Source of the DNA: Bacteroidales bacterium
GTDB taxonomy: Bacteria; Bacteroidota; Bacteroidia; Bacteroidales; F082
Direction of reading: 5' to 3'
NCBI GenBank assembly: GCA_017548125.1
Contig: JAFYNK010000086.1
Span: 19,674 to 83,673 of the forward strand
DNA length: 64,000 bases
Shown here: positions 8,228 through 18,139 of the stretch, one piece after another
How positions within the stretch are numbered: position 1 is the first letter of the stretch
How the letters are laid out: every line of letters begins with the position of its first letter
Made by a program: the position numbers and the translations under genes
Notes under the pieces: model-generated
The model's input: only the letters and a program-made list of their open reading frames with translations
Told to the model about the DNA's origin: nothing
Database searches by the model: none

Positions 8228-9487
8228 ATGGACATAAAATTAGAAAAGAAAAAAGGATTGAAGGCGTTGTTTCGTATGAAGAACATGCCGTATTTTGGTG
8301 CTGCTGCTTTGGTGGTTTTCATCGTGTGGCTGGCATTGCGTGACAACAAAAGTACGCTGAGAGTCGATGCTGCAACTATGTCGGTGGCTGTTGTTGAACA
8401 TGGTGAGTTTAATGATTATGTACGCCTTACAGGCTCGGTGCAGCCAATGACTACCGTGCAGCTCTCGCCTTTAGAGTCGGGTGTTGTGGAGCGCATCGTT
8501 GCAGAAGAAGGCACATCGGTAAAGCGTGGCGATGTTATCTTGGAAATGTCGAACAACTCATTGTCAATGCAGATTCTGCAGTCGGAGGCAGACCTCGCTG
8601 AGAAGCAGAATATCTTACGTAACACGATGATCTCTATGGAACAGGAACGTCTCAGTTTACGTCAGGAGAAACTGCAGCTCGACTTGGAGGTGAGCCGTTT
8701 GCAACGTACTTATATACAGAACCAGGAACTTTATGAAAACAGTCTCATTGCCAAGGAGGATTATCTTCAGTCGAAAGAAAATTACGAACTTGCAGTAAAC
8801 AAACGCGACTTGATATTGGAACGTCAGAAGCAGGATTCCTTATATCGTTCTTCACAGGTTGCGCAGATGGAGGAGAGTCTGAAGTCGATGGAACGTAATA
8901 TGGAACTTATACGCCAGCGCGTTGATAACCTCAAGGTGAAGGCACCTATAGACGGTGAGGTAGGTATGCTCGACGTGGTGCTTGGACAGTCGCTCACACA
9001 AGGAATGAACATAGGACAAATCAACGACTTATCGGCTTATAAAGTGCAGGCTCAGGTTGATGAACATTATATAGATAGAGTGACGACAGGTCTAACGGCT
9101 TCCTTTGAACGTCAGGATAATAAGTTTAAGATGATGCTGAGAAAGGTATATCCGGAAGTACGTAACGGACAGTTCAAGGCAGACTTCCGTTTTGTGGGCG
9201 ATGTGCCAGAAAACATACGCAGAGGTCAGACATATTATCTCAATCTGCAGCTTGGACAGCCCAGCGAAGCCATATTGATACCGAGAGGTTCATTCTTCCA
9301 GCATACAGGAGGACGATGGATTTACGTCATTGACGAGAGCGGCGAGAAAGCCTACAAGAGAGAGATACGCATCGGACGACAGAACCCTCAATATTACGAA
9401 GTGCTCGAAGGACTCAAACCTGGAGAAAAAGTTATAACTTCGTCGTATGATAAATATGGAGACAATGAGGTGCTGGTGATTGATTAG
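8228..9487 (+). CDS. Membrane fusion protein (HlyD/MacA-like)
   Basis: 419 residues with a single N-terminal membrane anchor (about residues 20-40, MPYFGAAALVVFIVWLAL). Order: a lipoyl half-motif (about 70-110), a long coiled-coil hairpin (about 110-230), the second lipoyl half with LKVKAPIDGEVGMLDV, then beta-barrel and membrane-proximal domains ending LEGLKPGEKVITSSYDKY. It is the periplasmic adaptor linking the MacB-type permeases to the TolC duct. The start follows R1 directly with no Shine-Dalgarno sequence. Confidence 0.9.
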   Translation: MDIKLEKKKGLKALFRMKNMPYFGAAALVVFIVWLALRDNKSTLRVDAATMSVAVVEHGEFNDYVRLTGSVQPMTTVQLSPLESGVVERIVAEEGTSVKRGDVILEMSNNSLSMQILQSEADLAEKQNILRNTMISMEQERLSLRQEKLQLDLEVSRLQRTYIQNQELYENSLIAKEDYLQSKENYELAVNKRDLILERQKQDSLYRSSQVAQMEESLKSMERNMELIRQRVDNLKVKAPIDGEVGMLDVVLGQSLTQGMNIGQINDLSAYKVQAQVDEHYIDRVTTGLTASFERQDNKFKMMLRKVYPEVRNGQFKADFRFVGDVPENIRRGQTYYLNLQLGQPSEAILIPRGSFFQHTGGRWIYVIDESGEKAYKREIRIGRQNPQYYEVLEGLKPGEKVITSSYDKYGDNEVLVID

Positions 9488-9520
9488 GAACTGAGGAATT
9501 GAGGAACTGAGGAGTAGTTT

Positions 9521-9572
9521 GGTCGCTGAGCCTGTCGAAGCGACAATGTTGCCTTCGACAATCTCAGGCACC
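9521..9572. repeat. REP-like GTCGAAG hairpin
   Basis: GGTCGCTGAGCCTGTCGAAG (9521-9540) and CCTTCGACAATCTCAGGCAC (9552-9571) form a hairpin through GTCGAAG/CTTCGAC and GAG/CTC. The CTGAGCCTGTCGAAG motif is a widely distributed REP-like sequence. It is preceded by an AACTGAGGAATTGAGG word tract (9489-9513) right after the MFP stop codon. Confidence 0.6.
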
Positions 9573-9607
9573 GTAAATTGAAAACGGAAAATTGAAAATT
9601 AAATAAA

Positions 9608-9722
9608 AATCTGGTTTAAGGTTTAATGCTTAAGGTTTAAGGTTGGAATTTATAAACTTTAAAACTTAAAACTTTCAACCTCAAAAACTACTCTAAACTC
9701 TAAACCATAAACTCTAAACTAA
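9608..9722 (+). repeat. Intergenic hairpin repeat R2
   Basis: Same family as R1. The 5' arm GTTTAAGGTTTA (9614-9625) faces the 3' arm TAAACCATAAAC (9701-9712) with one mismatch. An inner arm AGGTTG can pair with CAACCT. It ends CTAAACTAAAAAGAAT before the permease ATG. Confidence 0.75.
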
Positions 9723-9729
9723 AAAGAAT

Positions 9730-12117
9730 ATGTACATCAAAAACTTCATCACATTATTACGCAGATATACGACATCGTCTTTGTTGAATGTCGTTGGTAT
9801 GGCGATAGCCTTTGCTTCTGTATATCTTATTTTGGTTCAAGTGAACCACGATCTGTTGTTTAACAGGGCATTGTCAAATTCGGAAAGAATTTATAGAGTT
9901 GAAAAAACATCTGCAGATAATTTAGATAGCTGGTCTTATTATTGGAATCAGCAGCTGCCTGATAAGATGTGTGCTTCTATTCCTGAAATAGAATCTGCTG
10001 GTACTTTAAATATTTCGTTTCCTGAAGAATATATTTGGTATGATCATTCTATAAAACGAAACCAGACGATAGATAATCTTAGAATAAAACTGTCATACGC
10101 AGAACCTAAAGCTCTTGAAGTGTTTTCTTATGATTTCATTGAAGGTGGTTTGGAAAATTTCGTGACTGTAAATGATGTCATTATTTCAGAAGATGTTGCG
10201 AAGAAATACGACTTGAAAGTCGGAGATGTCTTGACTGTCGGTCGTGGTCTCGCGACAAAAATGACACGTAACGTTGTTGGTATATATAAAAACTTGCCAA
10301 AACCTAATAGCATATCAGAATGTGAGGGTTGGTCTTGTGATGTGGGATATAATGATGAAAACAGCTGGGGAAAATCTTTTTATGTAAGATTGAAAGAGGG
10401 AACATCGTCAGAGGAAGTCGCAGAGAAAATGAGAGACATTGCTCTTGAATATTGGAGAGATAGAAATTCATCTAATGATAATATGTGCGTGCGTCTCAAT
10501 CCTATTGCCAACCTTTATCTTGATGACACATCGTCAATGGAAGGTTCTGAAGGAAATAGAACTACCACATATAGTCTGATAGTGATAGCAGTGCTTATAC
10601 TTGTCATATCTTTCATCAACTTCGTCAATTTCTTCTTTGCCTTGATACCGACTCGTATCAAGTCTATCAATACTTATAAGGTATTCGGCGCTCCGACATC
10701 AAAACTGCGTCTTAACATACTCATGGAAACATTGGGTCTGACAATGTTGTCTGTCTTGCTTGCAGCAATCATTGTATTCGCTTTTGCAAATACACCATTA
10801 TCAGGATACATATCGACATCGGTTGCATTAAAGGAAAACTGGTACATCGCTCTTGCGATATTTGTCATACTTATGATATTGGCTGCGCTGATAAGTCTTT
10901 ATCCTGCGTTTTATATCACCAAGTTTAATCCGTCATTGGTCTTGAAAGGTTCTTTCCATGCCACTAAATCAGGTAGGATGTTGCGATATTCTTTGGTGGG
11001 AATACAATATGTCATTTCAATATCTTTGATAATATGTACTTTGTTTATTCAAAGACAACATAACTACATGCTTAAGCATGAATTGGGATTTGATAAGGAA
11101 ATGCTTTATATATTCAAAATGCCTCAAGGACTTTTGGGAAATGGAGGAGAGATGGATTATTCAAATCGTGATGCCATTACTGAGATGTTGAAGCAAAATC
11201 CTAATATCATCGATGTGGCATACGGAGATGGACGTTTGGTCGATTATGACCACATGACATGGAGCCGTGATTATAAAGATGGATTTATTAACTTCCGCGC
11301 ATTCCCTGTCTCTTGGAATTTCTTGCAGATGATGGGAATCAAAATAGAAGAAGGTCGTGACTTCATGCCATCGGATGAAAATACTAACGGCGGAGCTCTT
11401 ATCTTCAACAGAGCTGCTGTAGATAAATATGGATTAGATATAGAGACATTTATAAATGCTCATGGAGATGTGCCTAATCCAGTGGTGGGCATTTGTGAAG
11501 ACTTTAATTTCCAGCCTTTGCATAAAGATATAAATCCATGGGCCTTTGTAGTCTTCGGACAATATGGATGGCATTATCCTAGATATGTTTATTTGCGCGT
11601 AGCTGCTGGTACTGACTTTAAGGAAATTGATAAATTTGTGAAAGATATTTTTGAAGAAATAGCCTGGTTCGTGGCTCCTGAGATATACGAACTTAAATTC
11701 TTCGACGATGAACTTGCGATACAATATCAGACTGAAGATAAATTGTCAACACTTGTTACGATGTTTTCTGTTTTGTCAATCGTAATCTCTATCATCGGAG
11801 TATTCGGTTTGGTGTTGTTCGAGACGCAGTACAAACGTCATGAGATAGGAATACGCCGTGTTCACGGGGCATCGTCTGTTGGTATCATCAAGATGTTTAA
11901 CAGGAAATATCTCTATATAGTTGCAATCTGTTCAGTCATAGCAATACCGATAAGTTATTTTATCATAGACAGATGGATGCAGCAGTTTGCCTATAGGTGT
12001 GAGATGTCGTTGTGGGTCTATGCCGTCGCAGTTGCGGCAGTTGCGATAATTACCATGGCGACAGTGACAATACGTTCCTGGAAAGCGGCGAATGAGAACC
12101 CAATGGATGTGTTGTGA
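9730..12117 (+). CDS. MacB/FtsX-type ABC permease 1
   Basis: 795 residues with two MacB_PCD-FtsX units in one chain. TM1 (about 18-38) is followed by a periplasmic domain; FtsX core 1 lies at about 278-415 (SFINFVNFFFALIPTRI), a further TM at about 425-445, a second periplasmic domain, and FtsX core 2 at about 670-790 (IGVFGLVLFETQYKRHEIGI). It ends in the family tail RSWKAANENPMDVL. It should work with the ATPase at 14777 as a mechanotransmission exporter or lipoprotein-type transporter. The first ~85 nt are almost identical to those of permease 2, including synonymous sites. Confidence 0.92.
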   Translation: MYIKNFITLLRRYTTSSLLNVVGMAIAFASVYLILVQVNHDLLFNRALSNSERIYRVEKTSADNLDSWSYYWNQQLPDKMCASIPEIESAGTLNISFPEEYIWYDHSIKRNQTIDNLRIKLSYAEPKALEVFSYDFIEGGLENFVTVNDVIISEDVAKKYDLKVGDVLTVGRGLATKMTRNVVGIYKNLPKPNSISECEGWSCDVGYNDENSWGKSFYVRLKEGTSSEEVAEKMRDIALEYWRDRNSSNDNMCVRLNPIANLYLDDTSSMEGSEGNRTTTYSLIVIAVLILVISFINFVNFFFALIPTRIKSINTYKVFGAPTSKLRLNILMETLGLTMLSVLLAAIIVFAFANTPLSGYISTSVALKENWYIALAIFVILMILAALISLYPAFYITKFNPSLVLKGSFHATKSGRMLRYSLVGIQYVISISLIICTLFIQRQHNYMLKHELGFDKEMLYIFKMPQGLLGNGGEMDYSNRDAITEMLKQNPNIIDVAYGDGRLVDYDHMTWSRDYKDGFINFRAFPVSWNFLQMMGIKIEEGRDFMPSDENTNGGALIFNRAAVDKYGLDIETFINAHGDVPNPVVGICEDFNFQPLHKDINPWAFVVFGQYGWHYPRYVYLRVAAGTDFKEIDKFVKDIFEEIAWFVAPEIYELKFFDDELAIQYQTEDKLSTLVTMFSVLSIVISIIGVFGLVLFETQYKRHEIGIRRVHGASSVGIIKMFNRKYLYIVAICSVIAIPISYFIIDRWMQQFAYRCEMSLWVYAVAVAAVAIITMATVTIRSWKAANENPMDVL

Positions 12118-12159
12118 TTAAAATTGAAAAATGAAAACGGAAAATTGAAAAATAAAAAT

Positions 12160-12300
12160 TAAATAAAAGTGTAGAGTTGAGAGTGTAGAGTAGTAGGAAA
12201 GTTAAGAGTGTAAAGTTTATCAGATTCAAAATACACTTTAAACTATACACTAATTAACTCCAAAACTACTCACAACTATACACTATAAACTTTAAACTTA
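12160..12300 (+). repeat. Intergenic hairpin repeat R3 (divergent version)
   Basis: Same position and architecture as R1/R2 but built from a different word: AGTGTAGAGTT-type 5' arms (12168-12192) and AACTATACACT-type 3' arms (12238-12288), which are near-complementary. It ends ATAAACTTTAAACTTAAAAA before the ATG. It is preceded by AAAATTGAAAAATGAAAAC words. Confidence 0.7.
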
Positions 12301-12308
12301 AAAAAAGT

Positions 12309-14741
12309 ATGTACATCAAAAACTTCATCACATTATTACGCAGATATACAACATCGTCATTGTTGAATGTCGTTGGCATGGCGATAGCCTTCGCGGCTAT
12401 ATATCTTATTTCTGTTCAAGTGAATCATGACCTTTCATATAACCGAGTTATTAAAAACTCAGAGCGAATCTATCGTTTGGAGTATCCTAATGAGACTGGT
12501 AATGGTCGCTGGGATATATGGTGGAATCGTCAATTTCCAGATAAGTTGGTTAGCATATGCCCTGAAATTGAGGCGGCAGGTTCGATTGGTGTATTGGCAC
12601 ACTCAATGTATCAAGATGAGTACTCTATCCATCGTAATGCCATAGTTGAGAACTTTACGATCAGTCTAGCAGGTGCAGAACCAGAGGGGTTGGCTGTTTT
12701 CCCATTCGAGATTGTAGCAGGTAGTTTGGATGATTTAGCAACTGGGGATGAGATGATTATCTCTGAGTCTGTTGCCAATAAATTCAATTTATCAGTGGGT
12801 GATGACCTACATTATGGTAGAGGTGCTATGAATAGTGCTATCCGTACAATTGTGGCGATTTATAAGGACTTCCCCAAACCATCAACAATCTCAATGCCTA
12901 TGGGTTATGTGCTTCTTAAACCACAAGCTCAGGCTTCGGAGAGTGATTGGATGGACACTTACTATGTTCGTCTACAAGAGGGAGCAGATGTTAAGGATAT
13001 TGAGCAGCGAATGACACAAATGGTTATTGATGAGGCTATAAAGAACGGAACTTCGGAGGAAGACCTTGTCGAGGTACTTCACCGTGCCACACCACGACTT
13101 ACCTCTATTTGTGACCTATACTTTATCAAAGATGCTCCAACAGAAGGCTTGTCTGGCAACCGCTCTACAACCAATTCTTTGATAGCTATTGCAGTCTTGA
13201 TTTTGGTAATCTCTTTTATCAATTTTGTAAACTTCTTCTTTGCGCTTATTCCAAGCCGTATTCGCGTGGTTAACAACTATAAAATATTTGGTGCACCAAC
13301 ATGGAAGTTACGCTTAAACTTTCTCGTTGAAACAGTTGGTTTAATTCTCGTTGCCTTGCTCGTTGCGGTAATTATCGTATGTGTGTTTGCTGAAACTCCG
13401 CTCAAAGAGTATATTTCGACTTCTGTTGCAATTAATGATAATTGGGCGTTGGCAGGATCTATTGCAGGCGGAGTTATATTGCTGGGAGTTATAGTGTCGC
13501 TATACCCGGCATGGTATATCACCAAGTTCTCACCTGCGTTTGTGATTAAGGGTGATTTTGCATCCTCTCGCTCAGGTCGTATCTTGCGATATGCCCTTGT
13601 CGGAGTGCAATATATAATATCTATTACACTGATTATTTGCTCGATATTCGTCTATCGTCAGCACCAATTCATGCTCAAGCGTGATATGGGTTTTGACAGA
13701 GAGAATCTTCTCTCTGTAGAGGTGCCATTTGAGGCTATGAACCCTGATGTCGAAAGTTCTCGATTGGACTACACTAAGCGAGATGCACTCTTGGATAAGC
13801 TAACTCAAAACCCTCAAATCAAAGGCGTGACCTTTGGTGATATTGAGCTGGTGAGTAATGCCGAGGGTAGTTGGGGACGACCATTGGAGAATGGCGATAA
13901 AGCTATATTTTCAATACACACTGTATCTTGGAACTTCTTGGATGTTATGGGTATAGAGATTGTTGAAGGTCGTGATTTTCTGTCATCCGATGATAATACT
14001 ATTACAGGTGCAATGATCTTTAATGAAACAGCTCAAAAGATATATGGGCTTACATTCGAGACTAAGATGTTGGGGCACCTTTACGGACATAACGCTAATA
14101 TTGTAGGTTTCTGCAAAGACTTCAATTTTGCCCCTGCTGATAGAAATATAGAACCGTTTGCTTTTATGGTTTGCGGTCACTATGGATGGGATATGCCACG
14201 TCACGCCTATATCCGTACCATTGCTGGAGCAGATATTGCCGAAGTAAGAAGATATGTCTTTGACACGTTGATGGAGATGGCTCCATATGCGGATCCTGAA
14301 AAAATAAAGGTGGAGTTCTTTGATAAGGAATTGGAAGATCTATACTACCTTGAAGAGAAACTCTCAACACTTATCGCAATGTTCTCGTTCCTCTCGATTG
14401 TGATTTCTATTATCGGAGTCTTCGGCTTGGTGTTGTTCGAGACACAGTATCGTCGCCGAGAGATTGGTATCCGCAGAGTCCATGGAGCATCGGTGGGTGG
14501 CATTTTGCAGATGTTCAACCGCAAGTACATCAATATTGTAGCTATCTGCTCGGCAGTGGCAATCCCTGTCAGTCACTACATCATCAGTCGCTGGATGGAG
14601 CAGTATGTTTATCGCGTGGAGATGTCGTGGTGGGTATATGCGCTCGCGGTGGGTGTAATTCTGCTAATCACGATTATCACCGTATCGCTCCGTTCCTGGT
14701 CAGCGGCAAATGAAAATCCAACGGAGTCAATTATGAAATAA
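12309..14741 (+). CDS. MacB/FtsX-type ABC permease 2
   Basis: 810 residues, paralogue of permease 1 with the same layout: TM1, periplasmic domain, FtsX core with SFINFVNFFFALIPSRI, second periplasmic domain, second FtsX core with IGVFGLVLFETQYRRREIGI, then RSWSAANENPTESIMK. The opening ~85 nt match permease 1 with only about four differences, then identity falls sharply and codon choice shifts (more CGA/CGC/CTC and AGC). This suggests gene conversion at the 5' end or a different history for the body. The ATPase gene follows after 35 nt with no R repeat, so these two are probably tightly co-translated. Confidence 0.92.
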   Translation: MYIKNFITLLRRYTTSSLLNVVGMAIAFAAIYLISVQVNHDLSYNRVIKNSERIYRLEYPNETGNGRWDIWWNRQFPDKLVSICPEIEAAGSIGVLAHSMYQDEYSIHRNAIVENFTISLAGAEPEGLAVFPFEIVAGSLDDLATGDEMIISESVANKFNLSVGDDLHYGRGAMNSAIRTIVAIYKDFPKPSTISMPMGYVLLKPQAQASESDWMDTYYVRLQEGADVKDIEQRMTQMVIDEAIKNGTSEEDLVEVLHRATPRLTSICDLYFIKDAPTEGLSGNRSTTNSLIAIAVLILVISFINFVNFFFALIPSRIRVVNNYKIFGAPTWKLRLNFLVETVGLILVALLVAVIIVCVFAETPLKEYISTSVAINDNWALAGSIAGGVILLGVIVSLYPAWYITKFSPAFVIKGDFASSRSGRILRYALVGVQYIISITLIICSIFVYRQHQFMLKRDMGFDRENLLSVEVPFEAMNPDVESSRLDYTKRDALLDKLTQNPQIKGVTFGDIELVSNAEGSWGRPLENGDKAIFSIHTVSWNFLDVMGIEIVEGRDFLSSDDNTITGAMIFNETAQKIYGLTFETKMLGHLYGHNANIVGFCKDFNFAPADRNIEPFAFMVCGHYGWDMPRHAYIRTIAGADIAEVRRYVFDTLMEMAPYADPEKIKVEFFDKELEDLYYLEEKLSTLIAMFSFLSIVISIIGVFGLVLFETQYRRREIGIRRVHGASVGGILQMFNRKYINIVAICSAVAIPVSHYIISRWMEQYVYRVEMSWWVYALAVGVILLITIITVSLRSWSAANENPTESIMK

Positions 14742-14776
14742 CAAGAATTATATAAACAATTAAAACTAAAATAGTT

Positions 14777-15457
<681 letters not shown>

Positions 15458-15505
15458 TCTCCACGTATCACACGAATTAGCACGTATCTTTTGGTCGTGT
15501 CAGAT

Positions 15506-15619
15506 GATTGGTTTATGGTTTAATGCTTAAGGTTTAAGGTTGGATTTTATAAACTTTTAAACTTAAAACTTTCAACTTCAAAACTACTCTAAACTCTAAA
15601 CCATAAACTCTAAACTAAA
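15506..15619 (+). repeat. Intergenic hairpin repeat R4
   Basis: 5' arm GTTTATGGTTTA (15511-15522) is an exact reverse complement of the 3' arm TAAACCATAAAC (15597-15608). R1 instead has the pair AAGG/CCTT, so both arms changed together. Upstream lie CACGTATC words (15463-15487). Downstream (15640-15672) a GTCTGTTGACC word is repeated before permease 3. Confidence 0.78.
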
Positions 15620-15685
15620 AATGTAGGCAATTGGTTGCGATTATGTCTGTTGACCGTTGTCTGTTGACATTAAAAAAATAAGAAA

Positions 15686-18019
15686 ATGAAGACATTAAAT
15701 TACTCGATACGTTATCTGCTGAAGAATAGGGGTAACTCTGCGACACGTGTCATTTCCCTGTCGTTGGGCTTGATAGTGGCTCTTCTCATCTTTTCTTTTG
15801 TGGGACTGAAATTGTCGTATAACAGATTTTTTCCTGATAAAGAAAGAATATATCAGGTGTGGACAATCTCACCTCGGTTCAGCGTGAACGGAGTTAACAA
15901 TTGGATGGTAATGCCGTTAGCTCCTAATATGGCAAATGATATTCCTCAGATAGAGGCGGCAACACATTATATAGATAATCTCATTCAGATAAATCATAAT
16001 GGAAATAACTTCGACGTGTCAATGTTTAAAGTAAACAGCGATTTTTTCGAGGTGCTAGATTTTGGAGTCATAAGCGGTGACCCTCGTCGTGTGCTGTCGG
16101 AAGAAGGTAGAGCGTCAAAAGAAGTAATGATTTCTAAAAGATTATCGGATAAGTTATTCGGAAATGAAGATCCGCTTGGAAAGGTGATAGAGACTACAAC
16201 AGGTGGTAAATATATTGTTGGAGGAGTGTTCAAGACACCTCCTGTCAATAATACTATCGGTGATTTCGATCTCTTATATAATTTAAACTATGATACCGAC
16301 GATAATATCTGGACTGGTAATGACTCGTATCCAACATTTATTAAATTGCGAGCAGGTTGTGATATTGCCGAGGTAGAGGCACAGATGGATGAATTCGTAA
16401 AACGTTATCCAGACTACAAATTCTATGTTGATACTTGGCAGGTGGGCTTTAGTTTTGTTCCTATAGATAAAAGTATGTTTTTTAAAACTAATGAGAAACA
16501 GACTTCTATCTTGATGGGAACGATAGGCTTTGTCGCAATGCTGATAGCTTGTCTTAATTATGTTTTGCTCACCATATCATCATTGTCACAAAGAAGTAAG
16601 ACGATAGCCATGTTGAGATGTAATGGTGCAAGGCGAAGTGACATATTTAACATGTTGATTAATGAGACATTATTGATACTATTCGTTGCGATATTATTGT
16701 CCATTTTGATAATAATGTGTTTAAGCAAAGAAATATCACAGATGTTCTTTGATGTGAAAGTGTTGTTCTCATTAGAAAGAATTTGGATTCCTGCCATGGT
16801 ATGTATTGTGGCATTTCTTATAGCAGGTTTAATACCTGCAGCAATGTTTTCATCAGTCAGGTTACATTATGCTTTTCGTGGCGGTGCCGAGAATCGCAAA
16901 TGGTGGAAGAAGATATTGCTTTTTGTGCAAATGGCTTGTACTACGTTTATAGTGATTTTTCTTGGTATCATGATGCGTCAGTATAATTATGTTTTGACAG
17001 CAGATTATGGTTATAAATATGATAAAATTATGACAGTTTGTATTCCAGGAACAACTGCTACGCAGCTGACGATACGCGATGAACTTTTGAAACAGACATG
17101 CGTAGAAGATGTCGGTATTTCGTTAGGTTATCCTATATGGGGTTATTCTGGTAATCCTATTTATGATGCTCAGTGGAATTTGCTTTTCTCATGTCGTTGG
17201 GAAATTGCTGATGAACATTATATCCCGACTATGCAGATGAAAATAGTTGAAGGTCGTAATTACACTGCAACCGATGCGCCGAACAAGGTACTTGTCAATG
17301 AATCTTTTGCTGAATATCATGGATTTACTGACAATCCCATAGGTAAGGTGTTCTATAAAGGTGATGGAGGTACATACGAAATAATTGGAGTCGTCGCTGA
17401 TTACCAGATGGGTGACGGATGGGTAGAGCCGATAGTGATACATCCTTTCCATGCTTATTATGATGAGAACAGAGTTAATTCATTTCAGTTTAATATCAGG
17501 ATGACTGATTTTTCTGCTGAAAATATTAATACAATAAAAAGTATTATTGATGAATTTTACACTTCAGAATGGCAATATAGTTTCGTAACATTCAATGATA
17601 GAATGAAAGATAATTATTATCATGTTCGTCATTTGCGTAATATAGTTTTGATTGTCACTTTGGTGACATTGATAATTACGTTGATTGGTCTGATTGGATA
17701 TCTTGGCGACGAGATGCAGTCGAAGAGGAGAGAAATCGCGATTCGCAAGGTCTGTGGTGCGACGGTGATGGAAGTGATTAAAAAACTGAGTTTAAATCTT
17801 TCTTTGGTAATGTTGCCTGCTATTGCGACAGGTGTCATAGCAGCAGTTATAGGTGGGCGTTATTATCTTGAAATGATAATGATAAATTCTAATCTAATCA
17901 CGTCATTGTCATTTTGGATTTTCCTTGCAGGAGTGACGCTTGTAATCTTCATTATCTATGTAGTAAATATTTTATACTCTTGGAAAGCCGCAAATGAAAA
18001 CCCAGTGGAGGTGCTGTGA
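15686..18019 (+). CDS. MacB/FtsX-type ABC permease 3
   Basis: 777 residues, double FtsX layout, the most divergent of the four. It opens MKTLNYSIRYLLKNRGNSAT instead of the MYIKNFITLLRRY start of permeases 1 and 2. The first FtsX core shows GFVAMLIACLNYVLLTIS and the second LITLIGLIGYLGDEMQSKRREIAIRKVCGAT. The tail SWKAANENPVEVL is conserved. It probably transports or assembles with the other permeases using the single ATPase. It follows R4 and a repeated GTCTGTTGAC word. Confidence 0.9.
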   Translation: MKTLNYSIRYLLKNRGNSATRVISLSLGLIVALLIFSFVGLKLSYNRFFPDKERIYQVWTISPRFSVNGVNNWMVMPLAPNMANDIPQIEAATHYIDNLIQINHNGNNFDVSMFKVNSDFFEVLDFGVISGDPRRVLSEEGRASKEVMISKRLSDKLFGNEDPLGKVIETTTGGKYIVGGVFKTPPVNNTIGDFDLLYNLNYDTDDNIWTGNDSYPTFIKLRAGCDIAEVEAQMDEFVKRYPDYKFYVDTWQVGFSFVPIDKSMFFKTNEKQTSILMGTIGFVAMLIACLNYVLLTISSLSQRSKTIAMLRCNGARRSDIFNMLINETLLILFVAILLSILIIMCLSKEISQMFFDVKVLFSLERIWIPAMVCIVAFLIAGLIPAAMFSSVRLHYAFRGGAENRKWWKKILLFVQMACTTFIVIFLGIMMRQYNYVLTADYGYKYDKIMTVCIPGTTATQLTIRDELLKQTCVEDVGISLGYPIWGYSGNPIYDAQWNLLFSCRWEIADEHYIPTMQMKIVEGRNYTATDAPNKVLVNESFAEYHGFTDNPIGKVFYKGDGGTYEIIGVVADYQMGDGWVEPIVIHPFHAYYDENRVNSFQFNIRMTDFSAENINTIKSIIDEFYTSEWQYSFVTFNDRMKDNYYHVRHLRNIVLIVTLVTLIITLIGLIGYLGDEMQSKRREIAIRKVCGATVMEVIKKLSLNLSLVMLPAIATGVIAAVIGGRYYLEMIMINSNLITSLSFWIFLAGVTLVIFIIYVVNILYSWKAANENPVEVL

Positions 18020-18039
18020 TTAAAATTGAAAATTAAATA

Positions 18040-18136
18040 ATTGGTTTAAGGTTGGAATTTATAAACTTAAAACTATTAACTTAAAACTTTCCAACTGCTT
18101 TAAACTTTAAACTTTAAACTTTAAACTTTAAACTAA
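18040..18136 (+). repeat. Intergenic hairpin repeat R5
   Basis: GGTTTAAGGTTGGAA at the 5' side; GTTGGAA (18051-18057) is exactly complementary to TTCCAAC (18089-18095). R2 and R7 have AGGTTG/CAACCT at the same place. The 3' side is a run of four TTTAAAC units ending CTAAAAA at the ATG. Confidence 0.75.
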
Positions 18137-18139
18137 AAA